A stretch of 20,827 bases of DNA from JBFELU01 sp041572755 (GTDB lineage Bacteria > Actinomycetota > Acidimicrobiia > Spongiisociales > UBA11373), in NCBI GenBank assembly GCA_041572755.1, contig JBFFRY010000037.1, positions 1 to 20,827 on the forward strand. Reading direction: 5' to 3'. Shown in pieces: positions 1 through 6,330 of the stretch (position 1 is the first letter of the stretch; each line of letters begins with the position of its first letter). Both the position numbers and the translations under genes were made by a program. The notes under the pieces were generated by a model. That model had not been told where the DNA came from and made no database searches. It was given only the letters and a program-made list of their open reading frames with translations.

Positions 1-1
1 G

Positions 2-124
2 GTGCTGAGAAGCAACCACAACATCGTGGTCCGCAGCAACATCCCACCCCTCCAACACCGCCACCTCAGGCGGCTGCGGCCCTCATTGCGAGCCGAATAC
101 CGCCGGCTCCGGCCCGTCACCTAG
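2..124 (+). CDS. C-terminal end of an unidentified protein (partial)
   Basis: The frame starting at base 2 stays open for 40 codons to a TAG at 122-124, and about 34 of the 40 codons end in G or C, as in the real genes of this window; the other forward frame I checked does not show this bias. The peptide is rich in arginine and leucine (for example RHLRRLRPSLRAEYRRL) and ends RPVT. I do not recognise the family. The start lies outside the window. It is convergent with the RTX protein gene, with only six bases between the two stops. It could be a chance open frame, but codon bias and the tail-to-tail arrangement favour a real gene end. Confidence 0.35.
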   Translation: MLRSNHNIVVRSNIPPLQHRHLRRLRPSLRAEYRRLRPVT

Positions 125-130
125 GTTCGG

Positions 131-1147
131 TCAGCGCTCGCAGTTCGTGGCGGCCTCCACCCGGCACGTGTCGTCACCGGGACCGCCGTTCCCGGTGTCA
201 TCCCCCTTGTTGCCCTTCAACACGTCGTTGCCGCCGCCACCCACCAGGTCGTCGTCGCCGCCACCGCCGAACAACTTGTCCTTCTTCCCCCCACCATCGA
301 GCACATCGGCGCCCTTGCCACCCAGGATCGTGTCCCGCCCGGCACCCCCGTAGCCGGTGTCGTTGCCGTCGCCGAGACAGATGGTGTCGTTGCCACCCCG
401 ACCTCTGACGATGTCGTCGCCGGCCCCCGCCCAGATCACATCATCACCCGATGTGCCATCAATCACGTTGTCGCCGTCATCACCGACAATCGTCGCGGAC
501 AGACCGTTGCAGGTCTCCTCGATCCATCGGAATTTCCACCGACCATTCGTGGTGAACAGAACGGACACGACGAGATCTCCCCTCTCGGATACGGAATAGC
601 CCTCCAGGAAGGCCTCCTCTGAGAAGGCACGGAGATTCCTTGTGCTCGGGTTGCCCCCTGGAGACTCGGTTCTCGAGAGGGGAGCGCCGTTGAAGAGCGG
701 AAGGAAGTGCTTACTCATGAACTCGTTGTACGCCGCCTGGGCCTCAGGGGAGTCGCTTATCTCCCACGGGTAGGGGAACTCACGGAACGCACTCGGGGGC
801 AGTGCCCAGGGATCGATGTGGATTTCGGCGTGGTGCGCGTCAGGGGCAGCGACCACCGGCAGTCCGTAGAACGTCAGCTTCCCAGCCCAAAGGTCGTCCA
901 CAGGGTCGGACACCCATTCGACAGAAAGTTGCGCGGTCCCCCGGAGATTGGGCCTGAGGACGACTTCGACCGGGTGTGCCCCATCGTTCGAGGAGTCCGT
1001 CGAGATCACTATCCCCGGAAACGCGGGGCCACTCCACATCCCATCGCTGGCGACGATCACCACTTCGATGTTCGCTGCAATCGGAGCCGCAAGGAATAGT
1101 GACCCCAGCAATGAGAGAACGAGAACGAGAACTCTGTAGCGACGCAA
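131..1147 (-). CDS. Secreted protein with C-terminal RTX-type calcium-binding repeats
   Basis: A predicted 338-residue exported protein. The N-terminus is RRYR followed by a hydrophobic run and AAPIAA, a Sec signal peptide with a likely AxA cleavage site near residue 25. Residues ~26-220 form a domain I do not recognise. Residues 222-329 are twelve consecutive nonapeptides of the GGxGxDxUx type (for example GGAGRDTIL, GGKGADVLD, GGGGNDVLK) in perfect register, the fold that binds Ca2+ in hemolysin-type repeats. A short tail with two cysteines (DTC…NCE) may form a disulfide. A GTG lies at 1156, but AAAGG abuts it directly; the TTG at 1147 has AAAGG nine bases upstream and puts the basic residues at the N-terminus, so I prefer the TTG. 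No type I secretion genes are nearby. Role unknown: surface adhesion or extracellular Ca2+-dependent folding are inferences. Confidence 0.8.
   Translation of the reverse strand: MRRYRVLVLVLSLLGSLFLAAPIAANIEVVIVASDGMWSGPAFPGIVISTDSSNDGAHPVEVVLRPNLRGTAQLSVEWVSDPVDDLWAGKLTFYGLPVVAAPDAHHAEIHIDPWALPPSAFREFPYPWEISDSPEAQAAYNEFMSKHFLPLFNGAPLSRTESPGGNPSTRNLRAFSEEAFLEGYSVSERGDLVVSVLFTTNGRWKFRWIEETCNGLSATIVGDDGDNVIDGTSGDDVIWAGAGDDIVRGRGGNDTICLGDGNDTGYGGAGRDTILGGKGADVLDGGGKKDKLFGGGGDDDLVGGGGNDVLKGNKGDDTGNGGPGDDTCRVEAATNCER
161..484 (-). repeat. Twelve in-register 27-base (9-codon) repeats encoding RTX nonapeptides
   Basis: Counted in the translation: twelve contiguous nine-residue units without insertion or deletion, most with G-x-G-[ND]-D at positions 2-6. 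The DNA units have diverged, so this is an old protein-level repeat kept by selection and not a fresh minisatellite. Confidence 0.8.
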
Positions 1148-1205
1148 TGGGTCCACCCTTTCATCAAGCCGCCCGAATCAAGTCAGACAGACGCCTACCA
1201 GGCCG

Positions 1206-1211
1206 AATCTA
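1206..1211 (-). promoter_or_regulatory. Possible -10 box for the RTX protein gene
   Basis: The minus strand reads TAGATT about 58 bases upstream of the chosen TTG start. It fits TANNNT, but I see no convincing -35 element. The 247-base divergent gap (1148-1394) holds no other gene I can support. Confidence 0.2.
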
Positions 1212-1381
1212 CCCGCAAGCCTCCCGCCTCATCCGATTCCCCGGAACGCCGCACAAACCAACGCCCGATTGGCCCCCATCAATCACGCCGGCAGCCGGGG
1301 AGCGCGGCAACCTCCCACCGCTGGAGACGGTACCCCTCTCGAGAAGGCGGACACCGTGGCCGCCGGCAATGCCCCCCGCCC

Positions 1382-1387
1382 TACCAT
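1382..1387 (+). promoter_or_regulatory. -10-like box TACCAT placed for a leaderless sirtuin mRNA
   Basis: TACCAT ends seven bases before the ATG at 1395, and there is no Shine-Dalgarno sequence in between. That spacing puts the predicted transcription start at or next to the A of ATG, as in actinobacterial leaderless genes. No clear -35 is seen. The same arrangement recurs upstream of several other genes here. Confidence 0.45.
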
Positions 1388-1394
1388 CGCCTCC

Positions 1395-2153
1395 ATGGAT
1401 GATGTGACCGCCGCCGTCGAGCTACTCCGGGAAGCCGAACGGATCCTGGTGTTCACCGGCGCCGGGATCTCCACCGAGTCGGGCATCCCCGACTTTCGGG
1501 GCCCCAACGGCGTGTGGACCAGGGTCGATCCGGCCGAGTTCACCTACTCCCGCTACCTGGCAAACCCCGAGACCAGGCGCCGCTCGTGGCAGATGCGGTT
1601 CGCCACAGGGATGCTGGACGCCGAGCCGAACGCCGCCCACCGGGCCCTGGTGCCGCTGTGGGAATCGGGCCGGATGCTGGGGTGCGTCACTCAGAACATC
1701 GATGGTCTCCACCAGGCGGCCGGCCTCCCGGGGGAGGCCGTGGTGGAGTTGCACGGGAACGCCCACGAGACGGAGTGTGTCTCCTGCCGCCATCGCACCC
1801 CGACCACCGAGACTCTGGAGCGGGTCGAGGCCGGTGAGGATGATCCTCCCTGCCGGCGGTGCGGCGGCATCCTCAAGACGGCGGTCGTGATGTTCGAGGA
1901 AGCGATGCCGGTGGTGGAGACCGATCGAGCCATGCGGTTGGCCGGTCGCTGCGATGCCACCCTCACCGTGGGTTCGACCCTCGGGGTCTATCCGGCGGCT
2001 TTCGTCCCGCTCACGGCCGCCGATCGGGGCAAGCCGCTGATCATCCTCAACATGGGGCCCACCGAGCTGGACCACCGGGCGGCGATCCGTATCGAGGCTC
2101 CCGCCGGGGATGCCCTACCCCATCTCGTCCGGCTCCTGCTCGAGGCTGACTAG
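1395..2153 (+). CDS. NAD-dependent protein deacylase (sirtuin, SIR2 family)
   Basis: 252 residues, normal for a bacterial sirtuin. It removes acyl groups from lysines, consuming NAD+. Visible motifs: NAD-binding GAGIS at residues 22-26, DFRG at 33-36, QNID at 100-103, catalytic His120 in LHGN, and four zinc-ligand cysteines at 128, 131, 153 and 156 (CxxC…CxxC). Near the end is GSTLGVYPAA, the counterpart of the usual GTSL motif. An oddity is MFEEAMP at about 166-172, where the family usually has FGE. The frame is open back to 1269, but the upstream peptide is not sirtuin-like; the ATG at 1395 begins directly before the conserved fold and follows a well-spaced TACCAT. It stands alone and diverges from the RTX gene. 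Acyl preference (acetyl versus succinyl/malonyl) cannot be settled by eye. Confidence 0.93.
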   Translation: MDDVTAAVELLREAERILVFTGAGISTESGIPDFRGPNGVWTRVDPAEFTYSRYLANPETRRRSWQMRFATGMLDAEPNAAHRALVPLWESGRMLGCVTQNIDGLHQAAGLPGEAVVELHGNAHETECVSCRHRTPTTETLERVEAGEDDPPCRRCGGILKTAVVMFEEAMPVVETDRAMRLAGRCDATLTVGSTLGVYPAAFVPLTAADRGKPLIILNMGPTELDHRAAIRIEAPAGDALPHLVRLLLEAD

Positions 2154-2163
2154 TCAGTGCGGA

Positions 2164-2179
2164 AAGTAGTCAAGTAGTC
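2164..2179 (+). repeat. Tandem octamer AAGTAGTC x2 upstream of the SpoIID-like gene
   Basis: Two perfect adjacent copies of AAGTAGTC occupy this short gap, with a third TAGTC at 2151-2155 overlapping the sirtuin stop. The last copy makes TAGTCT (2175-2180), a TANNNT -10 candidate for the GTG at 2205. It may be an operator, a promoter part or chance. Confidence 0.4.
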
Positions 2180-2204
2180 TGCACTCCGCGTCGATGCGTG
2201 GGGT

Positions 2205-5075
2205 GTGAAGTCCAGCCACGCAAAGCATTATCAGTTCCATCGGTTCACCGCCCTGGCGGCAGTCGCCGCCCTGATCGGGGCTCTCCTCATCGTCGTGTCC
2301 GATCGCTCCGTCGCCGCCGCCGAAACCACCTTCACCTTCGAAGGCGGGGGCTTCGGTCACTCCGTGGGCATGAGCCAATACGGCGCCTACGGGATGGCGC
2401 TCGAGGGCTACAGCTGGCAGGAGATCATCACCCACTACTTCACCGGCGCCTCGGTCGCCGAAGCCGACCCCTCCTTCACCGGGGACCCCATCTGGGTCAA
2501 CCTCGTGCAGGAGCACGGTCAAATCGACCTCACCCCGATCGCCACCGGCAACGGCCCGGCGGCCCCGGTCACCGCCACCCGCGGCAACAAGAGCCTCACC
2601 GCCGCCGAAGGCGAGACGATCACGGTCACTCACCTCGGCAACGGCCAATGCCGGGCGAGCACCGCCGGCGACAGCTTCCAGGGCGATTGCGTGATCGACC
2701 TCGAATGGGACGGCTGGAACCGCAACCCCACCACCGCAATCAAACTCAGCGGGTGCTCCCTCCCGGACTGGAACAACGGCGGCACCAGGCCGTGCCGCTA
2801 CTCCTACGGCGGGCTGCGCATCCGGCCCGACAACAACACGCAGACCTTCAACGTCTCGGTGGAGGTCGACATCGAGGATTACCTCCTCGGGCTCAACGAG
2901 AGCCCCTACTCCTGGGGAAGCGCCGGCGGCATGGAGGCCCTGCGGGCCCAAGCGGTCGCCGCCCGCTCCTACGCCCTCCACCGAACCATCGAGCGGGGCG
3001 ACCCGGCGAGCCGGCCCTGGTGCTGGTGCCACATCTACGACACGACGATCGACCAGTACTACGTGGGCTGGGGCCACCTCCGCCCCGAGTGGACCCAGGC
3101 CGTCACCTCCACCGCCGGGATGGTGGCCACCCACCCCAGCGAGACCCGCAACGGGAAGCTGATCCCGATCGAGACCTTCTACTCCTCGAGCACCTTCGGC
3201 GCCACCGAGAACTCAGAGGACGGCTTCATCACCTTCGTGCCCTACCTCCGCAGCGTGCCCGATCCGTGGAGCCTCAGGCCGGAGACCGGCAACCCCTACG
3301 GCCGGTGGACCACCAGCCTCACCGGATCCCAACTCGCGAATCGGCTCCCCGGCCTGTCGAGCGTCACCGACCTCGCCATCACCCAATGCTCGACCACCGG
3401 GGCAGCCCTCGAGATCACCTTCTACGGCAACGGCGGCCCCCGGGCATTCAAGACCCGCGACCTGCGAGGCCGACTCGGCCTCCTCTCGATGCAGATCACC
3501 AACGCCGGCTCACCGCTGCCCAACCGGCCCCCCTGTGGTGCCGACAACGGCCCCCCCGAGCCGGCAGGACCCGACTCGACCACCACCACCACCGTCGCCG
3601 ATGAACCCGAACCGCAGAGCGGCGGCACCACCGACCCCGGCTCGGCGATCCTGGTCGGCCTCGTCATCGACGACGACCGCAACGGCGACAGTGCCGGGAA
3701 CGGCAACGGGGCCGCCCAGTGCGGAGAGATCGTCGAAGTCACCACCATCGTTCGCAACACCGGCACCCCCCTCACCGGAGTCGGTGCCACGGTTCGCTCC
3801 GATGACCCCTATGCCGCCGTCCTGTGGAACGACACCTCGGCACTCCCCGACCTCGCCACCGGAGCCGAAGCCGGCAACGAAGACGACTGGGACGTCGCCA
3901 TACCGGCCAACGCCCCCGACGGCCACCAAGCGCGGCTCACCGTCGTAGTCGAGGCCGCCGAGGGCGGGCCGTGGAACCTCGACGTCACCGTGCCGATCTC
4001 ATGTGACCGGATCGACGCGGTGGCGGCGGAAGGAACCGCGGACCTCAACCGCAACGGCACCGGGGACGTAGCCGCCGCCTACCGAGACTCCTCAGGCCGA
4101 CCCCACCTGGTGGCCCGCGACAGCAACGGCGCTCAGATCCTGGCGGCGACCCCGATCGCCCAGACCGGGTACGAGGTCATCGATCTCGAGATCATGCCCG
4201 ACGGCGACGAAGCCGCCGTCCTACTCCACAACCCCAACAACCGCAAGGTGCGAATCGTGCTCGTCGACCTCCGCACGGGACGCAAGACCGCCACCATCAA
4301 AGGGGGCACACGCCACGAGGTGCTCGGTCTCGCCGTCGTGCCGGGAGTCACCGGCGGTGTCTCCGGGCTGGCCGTGCTGGAACGCAACAAGGCCGGCGGA
4401 AAGATGCGAGTGACGGTGCGCCGAGCCGACGACGGCCGAACCATCAAGACGATCGGCATCGGCTTCGAGGCGGTCGACCTCGCCGCACTGGAGAACGTGG
4501 GCCGCACGGACGCACCCGACCTGGCAGTGCTGGGAACCAAGGCTGGATCCGTGGTGGCCGTCGTAGCCGACTCCCGCACCGGCAAGCGGGTGTCCACCAT
4601 CAAGTTCACCGGCACCCTGCAACCCACAGACCTGGTGATCCAACTCGACGGATCCGGCCGGCCCGGAGATCAACTCATCGCCGTCGGTGTCACCGCCGAT
4701 GGAGCGATCCGAATCGCCACCGCCGACGTCCGTACCAAGCGGGTGGTCCGCACCGCCGATCTCCCCATCGGCGGACCGATCGACGCCATCGCCCTCCCCA
4801 ATGTGGGTGGCCCGGCGACCCCCGACCTGGCCGTGCTCGGCTTCGCGGAAGACGGAACCGCAACGGCAATCGTCGTCGATCCGGGCAGCGGCCGGATCAT
4901 CTCAGGTCCAGAGTTCCCCGTCGGTCAAGAGCCCCGCGACCTCGCCGTGATCATCGGTCCGGGTGGCACCGGCGTGGCGCTGGCGTCCTTGGGGATCTCC
5001 CCGGCCGGCGAAGGCAGCATCACCTTGCGCGACGCCGGGTCGGGCCGCAACCTCGGGTCCCTATCGATCCCCTAG
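2205..5075 (+). CDS. Secreted SpoIID/LytB-domain protein with C-terminal repeat (putative beta-propeller) domain
   Basis: 956 residues from a GTG. Residues 1-39 are a signal peptide (basic stretch, hydrophobic 14-31, SVAAA before the mature end). GGGFGHSVGMSQYGAYGMA at 47-65 is the GxGHxVGMSQxGA motif common in actinobacterial SpoIID relatives. The SpoIID/LytB domain follows at about 203-430, with EDYLLGL at 224-230, MEALRAQAVAARSYAL at 243-258 and YSSSTFGATE at 326-335. Family members are linked to peptidoglycan cleavage (lytic transglycosylase SpoIID) or LytB-type amidase enhancement. A Pro/Thr-rich linker (445-480) leads to a CARDB-like beta-sandwich at about 482-600 (my reading of the pattern). 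Residues ~608-956 hold about seven ~50-residue repeats with DLAVL and TGK/GSGR signatures. Likely extracellular, acting at the cell wall. The flippase gene follows after 47 bases. Confidence 0.85.
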   Translation: MKSSHAKHYQFHRFTALAAVAALIGALLIVVSDRSVAAAETTFTFEGGGFGHSVGMSQYGAYGMALEGYSWQEIITHYFTGASVAEADPSFTGDPIWVNLVQEHGQIDLTPIATGNGPAAPVTATRGNKSLTAAEGETITVTHLGNGQCRASTAGDSFQGDCVIDLEWDGWNRNPTTAIKLSGCSLPDWNNGGTRPCRYSYGGLRIRPDNNTQTFNVSVEVDIEDYLLGLNESPYSWGSAGGMEALRAQAVAARSYALHRTIERGDPASRPWCWCHIYDTTIDQYYVGWGHLRPEWTQAVTSTAGMVATHPSETRNGKLIPIETFYSSSTFGATENSEDGFITFVPYLRSVPDPWSLRPETGNPYGRWTTSLTGSQLANRLPGLSSVTDLAITQCSTTGAALEITFYGNGGPRAFKTRDLRGRLGLLSMQITNAGSPLPNRPPCGADNGPPEPAGPDSTTTTTVADEPEPQSGGTTDPGSAILVGLVIDDDRNGDSAGNGNGAAQCGEIVEVTTIVRNTGTPLTGVGATVRSDDPYAAVLWNDTSALPDLATGAEAGNEDDWDVAIPANAPDGHQARLTVVVEAAEGGPWNLDVTVPISCDRIDAVAAEGTADLNRNGTGDVAAAYRDSSGRPHLVARDSNGAQILAATPIAQTGYEVIDLEIMPDGDEAAVLLHNPNNRKVRIVLVDLRTGRKTATIKGGTRHEVLGLAVVPGVTGGVSGLAVLERNKAGGKMRVTVRRADDGRTIKTIGIGFEAVDLAALENVGRTDAPDLAVLGTKAGSVVAVVADSRTGKRVSTIKFTGTLQPTDLVIQLDGSGRPGDQLIAVGVTADGAIRIATADVRTKRVVRTADLPIGGPIDAIALPNVGGPATPDLAVLGFAEDGTATAIVVDPGSGRIISGPEFPVGQEPRDLAVIIGPGGTGVALASLGISPAGEGSITLRDAGSGRNLGSLSIP

Positions 5076-5106
5076 GCACCGCCGGGGAAACCCTCCCAGG
5101 CCCGGC

Positions 5107-5112
5107 TACCAT
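5107..5112 (+). promoter_or_regulatory. -10-like box TACCAT just upstream of the flippase start
   Basis: GGCTACCAT sits ten bases before the ATG at 5123, with no ribosome-binding site. It closely matches the sequence before the ABC ATPase gene (GGCTACCGT, then GC-rich bases, then ATG). A leader of only a few bases is expected if it is used. Confidence 0.4.
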
Positions 5113-5122
5113 CGGGCGGCCC

Positions 5123-6322
5123 ATGGACCCATCTTCCCCACAGCGCTCGGGCACGTCCTACATGGTGGTCGGCACGCTGGTGGGGGCCATCGCCGCCTAC
5201 CTGTTCCAACTGATCGCCGGCCGGTCGCTGGGGCCCACCGAGTTCGCACCGGTCACCGTGCTGTGGACCATCCAGTTCCTCGCCTTCACCACCGTGTTCA
5301 TGCCCATCGAGCAGCTCACCATCCGCCGCCTCTCGGCGGCCGAGCCGGTTGCCACCCCGTGGCGCCTCTACGGGGGGCTCATCGCCGGCACGGTGGCGGC
5401 CTCGGTCGTCTTCGGGATCCTCACCCTCGACCGCCTCTTCGACGGGGAAGCCGGCTACCTCATGGTCATCGCGGTGCTGGTCGGCGCCTACGGGCTGTTC
5501 GCACTGGGCCGCGGCTTCCTCGCCGGTCGGTTGCGCTACCGGGAGTACGGGTTGTCGACCATGGCCGAATCGGTGTTGAGGCTCGCGGTGGCCATCGGCC
5601 TCCTGGCTCTCGGGGTGGACGCCCTCGGCCTCGGGTGGACCCTGGTGATCGGGGCCTTCGCGGTCCTGCTGTGGCGACCGTTCGGCGGGCCCGGTGAGCA
5701 GCACCAGCCCCATCGGCCCGGGAAGACCGCCGCCGTGCTGTTCCCCTTCATCGTCGCCAACGGTGCCGCCCAGACCATCGTGGCCGCCGGACCGCTCATC
5801 GTCGGAGCGCTGGGAGCCCCGGCGGCCGAAGTCAGCGTGTTCTTCGAGACCTCTCTGCTCTTCCGGGCACCCCTCACCGTCTCCTACAGCCTGGTGGCGC
5901 GGATCCTGCCCCCCTTCACCGCCTTCGCCGAACGGGACGACTTCGCCACCATGCGCCGCTGGGCCTTGCGACTCGGGGCCGTCGGTGTGGCCGCAGCCGC
6001 CGCCGCCTACGGGGTGGGACGCTGGGTGGGAGCCGACATCGTCGACTTGATGCTGGGCGCCAAGTTCCGGCCCAGTGAGGAGCTGGCGGCACTCGCCGCC
6101 GCCGGCGTCGCCATCGCCACCCTCGCCCTCTTCACCCAGCAACTGCTGATCGCCCGACGGGCCACGGCCCGCCTCGCCGCGGCATGGCTGCTCGGCCTGG
6201 CAGTAGCCGCGATCGTCGTGTGGCTCGATGGGAGCGGCGATTCGATCCGGGTCGGTCGGGCGTTCCTCGCCGGCGAGGCTGCCGCATTCGGGGGGCTCGT
6301 GATCGCCGCCTCGCAGCGCTGA
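5123..6322 (+). CDS. Polysaccharide flippase-like multi-spanning membrane protein (MOP superfamily)
   Basis: 399 residues with roughly ten to twelve hydrophobic segments. The N-terminus (YMVVGTLVGAIAAYLFQLIAGRSLGPTEFA) has the look of Wzx/MATE-like oligosaccharide flippases, whose first helix is followed by an R-x-L-G-P/A-x-x-[YF]-G/A turn. Such proteins move lipid-linked sugars across the cytoplasmic membrane. It is at the short end for the superfamily (often 420-500 residues), so one or two helices may be missing. The start follows TACCAT with no visible Shine-Dalgarno. The gene is convergent with a polyprenyl glycosylphosphotransferase, which would make a lipid-linked substrate for this kind of transporter; no polymerase or other glycosyltransferase is in view. 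Substrate unknown. Confidence 0.75.
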   Translation: MDPSSPQRSGTSYMVVGTLVGAIAAYLFQLIAGRSLGPTEFAPVTVLWTIQFLAFTTVFMPIEQLTIRRLSAAEPVATPWRLYGGLIAGTVAASVVFGILTLDRLFDGEAGYLMVIAVLVGAYGLFALGRGFLAGRLRYREYGLSTMAESVLRLAVAIGLLALGVDALGLGWTLVIGAFAVLLWRPFGGPGEQHQPHRPGKTAAVLFPFIVANGAAQTIVAAGPLIVGALGAPAAEVSVFFETSLLFRAPLTVSYSLVARILPPFTAFAERDDFATMRRWALRLGAVGVAAAAAAYGVGRWVGADIVDLMLGAKFRPSEELAALAAAGVAIATLALFTQQLLIARRATARLAAAWLLGLAVAAIVVWLDGSGDSIRVGRAFLAGEAAAFGGLVIAASQR

Positions 6323-6330
6323 TCTCAGCG
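6317..6330. terminator. Small inverted repeat across the two convergent stop codons
   Basis: CGCTGA-TC-TCAGCG contains both stops (plus-strand TGA at 6320-6322 and minus-strand TGA as TCA at 6325-6327). Arms are 6 bp at most and no T-run follows on either strand, so termination is doubtful. Two facing TGA codons give part of the symmetry automatically. Confidence 0.25.

Noticed and set aside
161..484. The RTX-coding repeats as a CRISPR array or fresh minisatellite
   Set aside because: There are no spacers, the units are contiguous and codon-phased, and DNA divergence between units shows selection on protein.
1157..1394. A small gene in the divergent gap between the RTX and sirtuin genes
   Set aside because: Open frames here lack a ribosome-binding site and coding-like composition; only promoter candidates are supported.
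6317..6330. The palindrome at the flippase/glycosylphosphotransferase junction as a regulatory site
   Set aside because: Two facing TGA stops produce much of the symmetry, so I list it only as a weak terminator candidate.
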